This document shows positions 55,413 to 63,430 of a DNA stretch of 64,000 nucleotides, one piece after another. Every line of letters starts with the position of its first letter. Within the stretch, counting starts at the first letter, position 1. The position numbers and the translations under genes are program-made. Source of the DNA: Bradyrhizobium sp. sBnM-33 (GTDB taxonomy: Bacteria > Pseudomonadota > Alphaproteobacteria > Rhizobiales > Xanthobacteraceae); contig NZ_CP136624.1 of NCBI RefSeq assembly GCF_032917945.1, positions 2,294,001-2,358,000 of the forward strand. Direction: 5' to 3'. Under the pieces are notes generated by a model. The model was not told the origin of the DNA, did no database searches, and saw only the letters and a program-made list of their open reading frames with translations.

Positions 55413-56561
55413 TCAGACTATTTTGGAGGCTATTCGCTGCGGGGAATCTTCATCTTGATGCCGTAACTGTTGATAGATGCCGCGAATGACTTCGACCGCG
55501 TAACGCGTTTCAGCGAGATCCACAGGATCTCCAACGCCGGGCCGAATTCCTTGCAAACGCGGCTCACGGTCACCAGCATAGAGTTTGCTCGGCCGCACCA
55601 GGATTCCGGCCTCCCCAATCGCCCGGCTGAATTGCTCGCTATCGACGCCGGCCGGTGCCGGCAGCCAGAAATGAATGCCAGATGAACCTTGAAATCCATC
55701 GATGTCCGAGAGGACTTCGGAGACGATCGCCTGTCTCTTTCTGACTTCGATACGGGCTAACTGGAGAAGAGTCTCGGCAACGCCGGTTCGTATCCAATGA
55801 GTGATGACTGATGCCATCAGTGGGGCAGGATGCCAGGTCGAGATCGGACGGAGGCGTTCCAGGATGTTTGCCAGGGCACGTTCCGACGGGGCGACGACAA
55901 ACGCCAAGCGGATGCCGAGGCTCAAATATTTCGATAGCCCCATCAAATACCACGTAATATCGGGTGCTATCGTCGCAAACGAATCGGGCAAAGCATCCAA
56001 ATAGAGTGCTTGAGCTTCGTCTTCGACGATCTGAACACCATATTTACGCGCGATGTCCGCGATCGCTCTGCGTCTTTCTGTTGGCATCACATAGGCGGTC
56101 GGACTGTGAACTGTGCAATTTACATAGACTGCCTTCGGCGCATATTGCTTGCACTTTTGCTCGAAATCCTCCGGAACCAGGCCTTGTTGGTCGATTCGGA
56201 CGCCTTGCACTTCGACAGACGCGATCTTGGCAAGCGTGTAGACCTGCGGAAAGGTGAGTTCTTCCGTAAGCAGGACGTTCCCAGGTCCAACGAGAGAAGA
56301 CGTCAGCAAAAGAATGCTGTTCATGGTGCCGTTGGTCACCATCATTCTGTCCAGGGCAGGAACGGGCCTGACACGATTCCCGATCCATTCCACCCCAGCA
56401 GCACGGTCCTCCTCGTTCCCGTTGTAACGGTGTTGACGAAACTGCCGAGCGAGGTTTTCGTCCGAGTCCGCGAATGCTGCCCACGTTTTCTGAAGAGCCT
56501 CTGAAAGAGCGCTCAGGTGTGGCGGTGTCGCTCGCATAAGGCTAATCTGCTTCCGTTCCAT
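55413..56561 (-). CDS. PLP aminotransferase, MocR-type catalytic domain without HTH
   Basis: 382 residues, fold type I. VTNGTMNSILLLTSSLVGPG, then VYVNCTVHSPTA, Asp in IVEDEAQALYL, and the PLP lysine in LMGLSKYLSLGIRLAF. It resembles the aminotransferase part of MocR regulators and 2-aminoadipate transaminases, but there is no DNA-binding domain. The flavoenzyme ends 20 bp upstream, so it is in the same operon. Confidence 0.87.
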   Translation of the reverse strand: MERKQISLMRATPPHLSALSEALQKTWAAFADSDENLARQFRQHRYNGNEEDRAAGVEWIGNRVRPVPALDRMMVTNGTMNSILLLTSSLVGPGNVLLTEELTFPQVYTLAKIASVEVQGVRIDQQGLVPEDFEQKCKQYAPKAVYVNCTVHSPTAYVMPTERRRAIADIARKYGVQIVEDEAQALYLDALPDSFATIAPDITWYLMGLSKYLSLGIRLAFVVAPSERALANILERLRPISTWHPAPLMASVITHWIRTGVAETLLQLARIEVRKRQAIVSEVLSDIDGFQGSSGIHFWLPAPAGVDSEQFSRAIGEAGILVRPSKLYAGDREPRLQGIRPGVGDPVDLAETRYAVEVIRGIYQQLRHQDEDSPQRIASKIV

Positions 56562-56582
56562 CTCCAGTCCTCCTAAGACGAA

Positions 56583-57689
56583 TTACCCATGCAGCCGGGT
56601 TCTGCTGACGGCCGGTTTGAGGCGCGAAGTCCGAAATTCGGTCGGAAGTGCAGAACTCTTCCCAAGCATTTCCTTCGCACTCAGCATGCCGAGCAGGGGG
56701 CCTACCGTGATGCCGCTATGGCATGCCGATACGTAAATTCGATCAAGTTCGGGAAGCCATCCCGCGATTGGGAGTCCATCGGCAGGCACGGGCCGACTGA
56801 CTGCATAAGTTTGAATGTCTGGCGCCTGACTGAACGACGGCACGACTTTGGCTAGTTCTGCGGCCAGTCTCAGCGATTGCGTCAACGCTTCGCCGTCAGT
56901 GCCCTCGAATGAGGCAGTTTGACCTCCCATCATGCGCCCATTGGAGTCGGGTCGGAAATGGAGGTCCCCCGCATAGACGACGTGGTTCAGGATCGACGGC
57001 CGAACTGATGCGGTGAACAGGATTCCAGGATCCTTCGCGACCTCGACCTTATAGCCTAGTTCCTTGGTGAGGTTCGACGTGCCAGATCCTGCCGCGAGGC
57101 AAACGAAAGTGCCATGAACGTTGCCACCGCTGGTGGCAATACACACTTCATCCCGCCGCGTTTCAATGTGCAGAGCCGTTGCAGTTACTGCCGTTAGTAG
57201 TCCGGTCTCTATCGCGGCCTGCCTGAGGCGGCCAATAAAAGAGATGCTGTCGATCCACCCTTCGTCTGTCAGTCGTATGATCGGACCTTGAACGTCCCTC
57301 AGGCGTAGATTTGGCTCCAAACGCCGCTGCACGTCGTCGGGTGTCCAATATTCGACAGCGACACCCATCCGTTGAAGACGAGACGCAATATCTTGAAGCT
57401 TTTCTCTGCTTGATCCGGTGTCGCCCCAACGAAGCGTGCCAGATAAATGAAAATGTTTCGCGGCGCGAACTTCCTCTGCGAGCTTCTCGCTGAAGCTGAT
57501 AGCCTTTCGTCGAAAACTGAAATATGGTTCTTCAACAAAGCTGAAGTAATTAATGCACGCAAATGTGCGCGATGATCCGATGCCGATTGGAGCGTGCTCA
57601 TCAACGATAACGACTTCGCAACCATGCTTCGTAAGATGATAAGCGATTGATGTCCCCACGATCCCGCCGCCAATAATAATCACCCTCAT
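56583..57689 (-). CDS. FAD-dependent amino-acid oxidase/dehydrogenase (DAO family)
   Basis: About 368 residues. N-terminal dinucleotide fold VIIIGGGIVGTSIAYHL (GxGxxG) and VVIVDEHAP, C-terminal SRPVPADGLPIAGWLPE with the conserved GxPxxG. Same family as DadA and sarcosine/glycine oxidase: oxidises an amine to an imine, probably passing electrons to the membrane or oxygen. Start taken at ATG 57689 (GAGG upstream; 57695 also possible). The preceding SDR gene ends 30 bp upstream. No signal peptide. Confidence 0.9.
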   Translation of the reverse strand: MRVIIIGGGIVGTSIAYHLTKHGCEVVIVDEHAPIGIGSSRTFACINYFSFVEEPYFSFRRKAISFSEKLAEEVRAAKHFHLSGTLRWGDTGSSREKLQDIASRLQRMGVAVEYWTPDDVQRRLEPNLRLRDVQGPIIRLTDEGWIDSISFIGRLRQAAIETGLLTAVTATALHIETRRDEVCIATSGGNVHGTFVCLAAGSGTSNLTKELGYKVEVAKDPGILFTASVRPSILNHVVYAGDLHFRPDSNGRMMGGQTASFEGTDGEALTQSLRLAAELAKVVPSFSQAPDIQTYAVSRPVPADGLPIAGWLPELDRIYVSACHSGITVGPLLGMLSAKEMLGKSSALPTEFRTSRLKPAVSRTRLHG

Positions 57690-57719
57690 TGCCATATCCT
57701 CTTCGTGGTGCTGCTGCAT

Positions 57720-58520
57720 CTATCTGCACGCGGTAAGGCCGCCATCGACATACAGAATCTGCCCAGTCACAAAACGCGACAGCGCCGACGCGAGGAAATG
57801 TACCGCGCCCGCGACATCGGCTGGTGTTGCCAAGCGACCGAGAGGAACATCCGCCGTGGCCCGCTGAAACGTCGCTGCGTCCTCAAGAGCCTTGTCGTTC
57901 TTGTGAGTTCGTACCGCGCCCGGGGCGACACCATTAACGGTGATGCCGTTGGGCGCCAATTCGGTTGCGTGCTGCTTCAAAAGGACAGCCAGCCCACCCT
58001 TTGCAGCGCAGAAGGCGCTGTATCCACGGTCTCGGAAGCCAAGTGATGACCGAACCGAAAGAAGATGAATCTGGCTGCCGCCGTTTCCGGCCGCAACTTG
58101 ATGAGCGCCCACCGCCTGAGAAAGAAACATTCCTGCGCGCAATGTCCTGGAATAGACTTCATCGAAGGCTTCCTCCGTCACCTCGAGCAGCTTCTGCTCC
58201 TTATTGAAGCCGACACAGTTCACCAGAATGTCGATCGAACCATACTGTTGCCTCAGAGAAGCAGAGAGATTTCGCACTGCGCCGACATCGCACGCGTCGA
58301 GCTCGACACCTTGGACAGAGAAACCTTTGTCGCTTAGTTCCGCGGCAAGAGCTTGCGTCCGGTCGCCATTTGGTCCTGCAATAATGCTGGTCGCGCCGGC
58401 AATGGCCAACGTTTCGGATATTGTTGTGCCGATAGCTCCGTAGCCGCCGACGACTAATGCGACTTTGCCGTGCAGGCTCATCGAATGCTGAGACTGGGCG
58501 CCCACGTTCTGAATGATCAT
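57720..58520 (-). CDS. SDR-family oxidoreductase, catalytic Tyr replaced
   Basis: 266 residues, Rossmann fold. Cofactor motif VVGGYGAIGTTI, NAG-equivalent NCVG, catalytic Ser in LLSVRSSLG, C-terminal SRFVTGQILYVDGG. The usual YxxxK reads FCAAK (GYSAFCAAKGG): the Lys is kept but Tyr is Phe, with another Tyr three residues before. It may be a non-oxidoreductase or altered enzyme. ATGA overlap with the SelA-like gene. Confidence 0.88.
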   Translation of the reverse strand: MIIQNVGAQSQHSMSLHGKVALVVGGYGAIGTTISETLAIAGATSIIAGPNGDRTQALAAELSDKGFSVQGVELDACDVGAVRNLSASLRQQYGSIDILVNCVGFNKEQKLLEVTEEAFDEVYSRTLRAGMFLSQAVGAHQVAAGNGGSQIHLLSVRSSLGFRDRGYSAFCAAKGGLAVLLKQHATELAPNGITVNGVAPGAVRTHKNDKALEDAATFQRATADVPLGRLATPADVAGAVHFLASALSRFVTGQILYVDGGLTACR

Positions 58521-60115
58521 TCCAGTCTCCCCTGGGTTGGCGCGACAACCTGCGTGGCATCAATCGACTTATCCGGGGTTACGTGGACGTGTGTTGCATG
58601 CCATTCCGCAGAACCGTATTGGCCTTTGAAGACCGGCCCGAGATGTTCTTTGGCGGTGCCGCCCAGTCGAACTGTTCCACTGATGGAGCCATCCTCTGCG
58701 AATTCGCCCTCGAACCCGTAGAATAGCCAAATCGGCACCTGCTCGTGCGCAGCCTCGAAGTGGGTATGGCGGCCATGAACTTCACCAGATACGGCGCCCG
58801 AGGACGATCCCGTGTGATGGATGCCAGATATGAGCTCGCCGTTCTGCTGAATGTTGAGATGGTGTGTCGCCGAACCATGAAGGAAGTGCATTTCGACACG
58901 CCAACTGCCCGAGACATCTATTTCTGCAAGAAAGTTGGGGGCAGGTTGAGCAATGGACCGAGGCTGACGAAATGCGATTGCCAAAGCGTGGCCGACAATC
59001 TCCGCCTCGTCATCGGAGAGATTCACGGGATCCAGTATGATCGAGGTCGGCGTGGACCAGAAATCGTGGATCAGGATCCGCGGTCGTTGTTGCAAGAGCG
59101 CAAGCCTTAGGTCTTCCGAATTAAACGGAATAACAGCCGCATCCCAGCTCACCTTCAGCCGAACAGCTGTCACAGAACCGGCCCAGGACAGCACTTCCGT
59201 CGTAACGCCTGGCAGCGAGCTGAGGTGAGTCTCAATCCGCTTCAATCGAGGAATCCACTGGTCGCGTTCGTCTTTCGCCGACTGAAAATTGATCCAGCGA
59301 TCGAGCGCGACTACGGCGCCGACCACCTCCTCCTTGCCGACCTTCATTGACCGGCCAAATGCCTGGTGAGGCGCTCCATTCCACCAGATCGCCTTGCAAA
59401 GCCGCTCCTTGCCAAGCACGATCGCAGTGGATTGTGGCGCACGGATATATTTGCCACCTGCGTAAACCACCAAGTCGGCTCCGTTCTTGATCCAGCGATC
59501 CGGCTTTCCTGGCGAAAGGCCGGCGGCATCGACGAGAATGGGCACACCGTGCGCACGCGCGAAGGGAAGGAACGAGCTTAGTGGTAATACCGACGCAGCG
59601 TCCATGCGACCGAGGAGGCAGATCATCGCGATGCTTCCATCCAACGCCTGCGCCAACTCCTCTATCCTCGCAATGCTGACAATCTCGGCACCCGCGACGC
59701 GGAACGCCTGTTCGTAGGCAAAACGTTGATCGCAGGGGATCAACACCTTGTTGCGCAGCCCCGATGTGTCCGGTAACCGCAACATCAGCTCCGGATTGTT
59801 TCCGGCAATGCACGCTGCCGTGGCTAACGCTAGCGTCGCTGCAGTGCCGGCGGTGATGACACCCCATTCGGCGCCGGTGAGTTCAGCCATCCTTCGGCCT
59901 GCGCCTTCAGCGAGTTCGTCCATGTCGACAAAAGCCTCGGCAGCCGCGTTCATTGCGGCGATGACCTCGTCGCTCGGATTGCTTGCTCCATAAGTCGTGC
60001 GGACACCGGCGCATTGGATGAACGGCTCGACGCCGAGTTCCCGGTAGATCCAGCCGCACGTGTGGTCTCGTTCGGACAGATCGCGTGCCTGTATGGATTC
60101 AGGCCGCGTATTCAT
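58517..60115 (-). CDS. SelA/DgaE-like PLP enzyme with C-terminal beta domain
   Basis: 532 residues. The first ~395 are a fold type I PLP protein of the SelA/DgaE group: GVEPFIQCAGVRTTYGASNP, VDMDELAEGAGRRMAELTGA, VITAGTAATLALATAACIAG, and the PLP lysine in VVYAGGKYIRAPQ. DgaE is a D-glucosaminate-6-phosphate ammonia-lyase; other members are lyases or transferases of unknown role. Residues about 405-530 form an extra domain (SGSWRVEMHFLHGSATHHL, SGIHHTGSSSGAVSGEV, SGTVRLGG), probably all-beta. Overlaps CDP-alcohol phosphatidyltransferase and SDR genes by ATGA at both ends, so it is tightly co-expressed with them. Reaction unknown; lyase or aminophosphonate-modifying roles are guesses. Confidence 0.82.
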   Translation of the reverse strand: MNTRPESIQARDLSERDHTCGWIYRELGVEPFIQCAGVRTTYGASNPSDEVIAAMNAAAEAFVDMDELAEGAGRRMAELTGAEWGVITAGTAATLALATAACIAGNNPELMLRLPDTSGLRNKVLIPCDQRFAYEQAFRVAGAEIVSIARIEELAQALDGSIAMICLLGRMDAASVLPLSSFLPFARAHGVPILVDAAGLSPGKPDRWIKNGADLVVYAGGKYIRAPQSTAIVLGKERLCKAIWWNGAPHQAFGRSMKVGKEEVVGAVVALDRWINFQSAKDERDQWIPRLKRIETHLSSLPGVTTEVLSWAGSVTAVRLKVSWDAAVIPFNSEDLRLALLQQRPRILIHDFWSTPTSIILDPVNLSDDEAEIVGHALAIAFRQPRSIAQPAPNFLAEIDVSGSWRVEMHFLHGSATHHLNIQQNGELISGIHHTGSSSGAVSGEVHGRHTHFEAAHEQVPIWLFYGFEGEFAEDGSISGTVRLGGTAKEHLGPVFKGQYGSAEWHATHVHVTPDKSIDATQVVAPTQGRLE

Positions 60116-60735
60116 GGCAGTCCCCTAGTCGCAAGTACGATGGATGCCCCAACACAAAATGCCATGACGACGAGGTACATGACGCCAGCCGTCTTCGGCA
60201 CTCGGAGGGGGGCAATGTGCAGGACAGCAAGTACGACGAGGACGAACGCGAACAGGTTCGGGAAGATCACCTCGGAGATGACCGGACGAAGCAAGAAAAT
60301 GATTGCCGTTACCGGTACCACGTAGGTGGTCGGCACTCCGATGAACCGGCTACCCGGAGATCCGAATACGTTGAAGTAGCTTAGCCGCAAGGCACTGGCC
60401 ACAACGAGAATGGTTCCCGCGGCAACGGAGATCGTTGAGCCATGGCCAATGATTATCGATGTTACGGCCGGAAAGACACCGGCACTCACCAAATCGGCGA
60501 GGGAATCCAGATTCTTGCCGATCTGTCCTGTCTCTGCCGGGCGGCCCTGCGTCCGCTGGGCCACGACCCCGTCGAGGTGATCAGCCAGCAACGCCCAGAG
60601 CACGACGGCTACCCCGATCTCCGGAAGGCCGGCGATTGCCAGGTTGATACCGATGGCGGAGAGCACAAGGCCTGTTGCAGTCACGGCGTTGGCCGGATCG
60701 ATAAGTTGGCGGAGCATTGGATCCTCCCTCATCAC
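60112..60735 (-). CDS. CDP-alcohol phosphatidyltransferase family protein (PssA-like)
   Basis: About 205 residues, 5-6 membrane helices, inner membrane. The family signature is present as DHLDGVVAQRT then GKNLDSLAD (DxxDG, GxxxDxxxD), with AQ in place of AR and a longer spacer. Family enzymes use a CDP- or CMP-activated donor to form a phosphodiester lipid. Next to a cytidylyltransferase-like gene and pepM, transfer of a CMP-activated phosphonate onto a lipid alcohol is a reasonable hypothesis. Confidence 0.88.
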   Translation of the reverse strand: MMREDPMLRQLIDPANAVTATGLVLSAIGINLAIAGLPEIGVAVVLWALLADHLDGVVAQRTQGRPAETGQIGKNLDSLADLVSAGVFPAVTSIIIGHGSTISVAAGTILVVASALRLSYFNVFGSPGSRFIGVPTTYVVPVTAIIFLLRPVISEVIFPNLFAFVLVVLAVLHIAPLRVPKTAGVMYLVVMAFCVGASIVLATRGLP

Positions 60736-60747
60736 ACAAGCCGATGC

Positions 60748-61539
60748 TCAAACGGCTCGGCTGACGAGCGGCGGCGACGCGGTTGCGAAGATGTTTTCAG
60801 CGATCCGCAAATCCTCCGTGCTGTCGATCTCATACCAACGGAGATCGTCACAACGCGCCGCAGCAAGCTGTAGCCCGCGTCTTTGGACGAGATAGGCGAG
60901 AAGCTCCTCGGTGTACGCCTGTGTGGCACCTGAACCGATGATGTCTTCCAGCGAAGGGACAATCGTCTTTGTCAGCGTAACGGAATTAAACCGCAGTATA
61001 TTCATTGTCTTGAACAGTACCGGGCCGTCCCCGTCGAGGTCCGCTGCCGTCTGCTTCATCCGGAACGCAGAAATAAGTCCATTCTCTGAGAGCGTTACGG
61101 CAGACCCTTGCATGCTCGAATCGAACGGTGCAACCGCGGCAACGTCGTCGGCATCGGCAACGTTGAGATAGCGGAGCGCGTCCACCTCAAAGAAGACGTC
61201 ACCTTCCAAGAGGTAGCAGTCTCCAGAAAGAAGCGCATCACGCGCTAGCCATAGGGAATAAGCGCTGCCAGTGCGGTCGAAAACGGTTGACTCGACATAC
61301 TTGATCTCAAGCCCGCCGAAGCGGCTGCCGCAGGCATATTGAATGGCGTCCTTGCGATAGCCGACGACGATCGTCACCTCTTCGACGCCGACTGCCTCCA
61401 GGTTTCGCAGGGCATTGTGGAGGATCGGTGTGCCGTTGACCTCGACCAGGGGCTTCGGCCGCAGATCCGTCAGCGGTCGCAGGCGAGAGCCGAAGCCGGC
61501 GGCGAGAATGATGGCTTTCTTTGGAGCATTGGTAGCCAT
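60748..61539 (-). CDS. Nucleotidyltransferase (LicC/PntC-like)
   Basis: 263 residues from ATG 61539 (AAGGGG upstream). NTP-binding start AIILAAGFGSRLRPLTDLRPKPLVEV, acceptor site EGDVFF, FKTMNILRF and the end WYEIDSTEDLRIAENIF, as in phosphocholine and 2-aminoethylphosphonate cytidylyltransferases. With PEP mutase in the same cluster the likely reaction is CTP + aminophosphonate to CMP-phosphonate (PntC role). A sugar-nucleotide pyrophosphorylase is the alternative. 12 bp upstream of the phosphatidyltransferase. Confidence 0.85.
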   Translation of the reverse strand: MATNAPKKAIILAAGFGSRLRPLTDLRPKPLVEVNGTPILHNALRNLEAVGVEEVTIVVGYRKDAIQYACGSRFGGLEIKYVESTVFDRTGSAYSLWLARDALLSGDCYLLEGDVFFEVDALRYLNVADADDVAAVAPFDSSMQGSAVTLSENGLISAFRMKQTAADLDGDGPVLFKTMNILRFNSVTLTKTIVPSLEDIIGSGATQAYTEELLAYLVQRRGLQLAAARCDDLRWYEIDSTEDLRIAENIFATASPPLVSRAV

Positions 61540-61574
61540 TTCATTCCCCTTCATCGTTGCGCGATATCGCTTCG

Positions 61575-61830
61575 TCATTCACAGGCGTTGAGGACTTCAA
61601 CGAGCCGGCTCAGGCCGGTCTCGAGTGTGTCAGGTGGAATTCCATAGGAGAGGCGAATGCCTACGGGGTCCCCGAATGCGATGTCGGATACGGTCGCGAC
61701 GCGGGCTTCGCAAGCAGCGTGTTTACGATGTCGGCGGCTGTCCTTGCACCGTTTCCGAATGTCTGTCGCAGCAGATCGGAACGGTTGAAATGGAAATAGA
61801 AAACACCTTGGAATTCCAGGCATGATGTCA
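61575..61830 (-). pseudogene. Aminotransferase C-terminal remnant
   Basis: A duplicate of the tail of the aminotransferase next to it: GVFYFHFNRSDLLRQ and ADIVNTLLAKPA in one frame, then VATVSDIAFGDPVGIRLSYGI and LSRLVEVLNACE in another, against GGFYFYLDLSELQRQ and VATVSGTAFGDPAGIRLSYGI. Diverged, so an old tandem paralogue reduced to its last ~85 codons. Confidence 0.78.
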
Positions 61831-61836
61831 CCGTCT

Positions 61837-63060
61837 TCAACTACAAGCGCCTTGCGGAGCCAGGGAGTCAGTCCACGTGTTCACAGTTGCGGTCAGACGC
61901 CGCAAGCCTTTGCCGAGCAATTCGAGATCGATGCCGTAGGAGAGCCGGATCCCGGCGGGGTCGCCAAAGGCTGTGCCCGAAACCGTTGCGACACCAGCGT
62001 CCATCAGCAACGTTTTAACGACGTCATCGGCGCTGAATTCGCGGCCATGGGCCTTGGCCTGCCGCTGCAATTCGCTGAGATCGAGATAGAAGTAAAATCC
62101 ACCTTGGGCGGCAGGTTGGGGTACCGATGTCAGCGTTGAAAGGATCGAGAGCCCGAGCGCCCGCGCGTTGGCAACTTGGCGCTGCAACTGCAATTGGTAT
62201 GCAGGACCGCCGCACTCGAGGTAATGGAGCAGCGCGTGCTGTGCAATGACATTGGGATTGGAGGTTGTATGGCTTTGCAGCGCTCTAACCGCGCCTATGA
62301 CCGCCTCGGGGCCTGCAAGATAGCCAATCCGCCAGCCGGTCAGGGCCAATGACTTGGAAAACGAATTGACGATCAAAGTGCGATCGCGTGCCCGGGGCGC
62401 AACCGAGACGATCGGATGATGGGTATGTGGGGCATGGGCGAAAGCTCCGTAGCATTCATCGAAGATGATCCAGAGATCCCGGTCGATGGCGAGTTGGGCA
62501 ATGCCAGCAAGAGTGTCGCGGTCGTAGATCGCACCGGTCGGATTGTTCGGCGTGTTGACCACGATCGCCTTAGTCTTTGGTGTAACGGCCGCGGCCAGGT
62601 CCGTAAGGCTCGGCACATAGCTATTATGCCGGGTCTCGATAAACACCGGCGTGCCGCCGGCAACGACGATCTGGGCCGGGAAAGTAGTCCAGTAGGGGGC
62701 CGGGATCAGCACTTCGTCCCCGGGATTCAGAAGAGCCATGGCCGCATTGAAGAGCGCCTGTTTGGCGCCGTTCGTCACCGCGATTTCGTCTGCCGACCAG
62801 GGTTGAGCGGTCTCGGCGGAAATCTTGCGAGCAAGCGCATGTCGCAACTCCATCAGACCGAGCGTGTCAGTGTAGCGGTTGACGTTGCGATTAATTGCGG
62901 CGATCGCGCCCTCGCGCACCGAGGCCGCCAGGTCACTCCAGATCTCTCCGGCGGTCAGATCGATTATCTCCTTGCCGTTCGCGGCAGCTGCTTTGGCAGC
63001 GGTTCTCGCGGCGGCCGTGCCTGACGACTTGAACAGAACTGTTCGTTGCGCCAACATCAT
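61837..63060 (-). CDS. Class I aminotransferase (AspAT Ibeta type)
   Basis: 407 residues from ATG 63060 with GGAG upstream. Fold type I PLP enzyme: IDLTAGEIWSDLAASVREGA, VTNGAKQALFNAAMALLNPG, NTPNNPTGAIYD, PLP lysine in VNSFSKSLALTGWRIG, carboxylate Arg in GIRLSYGI. In this cluster it is well placed to aminate phosphonopyruvate, the pepM product, to phosphonoalanine, or to act on a later oxo-phosphonate. Its relative at 31958-33156 sits with phosphonopyruvate hydrolase, which supports such a substrate. Confidence 0.88.
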   Translation of the reverse strand: MMLAQRTVLFKSSGTAAARTAAKAAAANGKEIIDLTAGEIWSDLAASVREGAIAAINRNVNRYTDTLGLMELRHALARKISAETAQPWSADEIAVTNGAKQALFNAAMALLNPGDEVLIPAPYWTTFPAQIVVAGGTPVFIETRHNSYVPSLTDLAAAVTPKTKAIVVNTPNNPTGAIYDRDTLAGIAQLAIDRDLWIIFDECYGAFAHAPHTHHPIVSVAPRARDRTLIVNSFSKSLALTGWRIGYLAGPEAVIGAVRALQSHTTSNPNVIAQHALLHYLECGGPAYQLQLQRQVANARALGLSILSTLTSVPQPAAQGGFYFYLDLSELQRQAKAHGREFSADDVVKTLLMDAGVATVSGTAFGDPAGIRLSYGIDLELLGKGLRRLTATVNTWTDSLAPQGACS

Positions 63061-63430
63061 CGCTCTCCGTCGATCCAATGTAGCCTATGGTTGCTGCTGT
63101 GGCGCGAGGTCTAGCGGAGTCCTTGAAAATGAGACCCCACAAACCAAAAAAGACGGATCATCGTCCGTTTCGGCCTTTCGCCGAGAGAGAAATAAGCTCC
63201 TAGCTCTTCTTCGGGGACTAGGTGGCCATGGAGATAAGAGATCGGGCCGAGATAAGGCAGAAATGTACAGGTCGGCCGAGTAAGAGCTGTGGCGCCATTT
63301 GATGATACGGCCAATGCCAGAAGGGCAAACAAATGCTTCGTTTGCGATTGCAGTGGAGCGTGACGATAGGGCAGGCGGTCGCATCGCAGCAGTCCTTCGA
63401 GAATGAGTATGTTGTTGTGTGGATGACAAG
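63061..63430. other. Intergenic between pepM and the aminotransferase
   Basis: 370 bp, no supported gene. It may hold a separate promoter for the aminotransferase-cytidylyltransferase operon. Confidence 0.4.
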
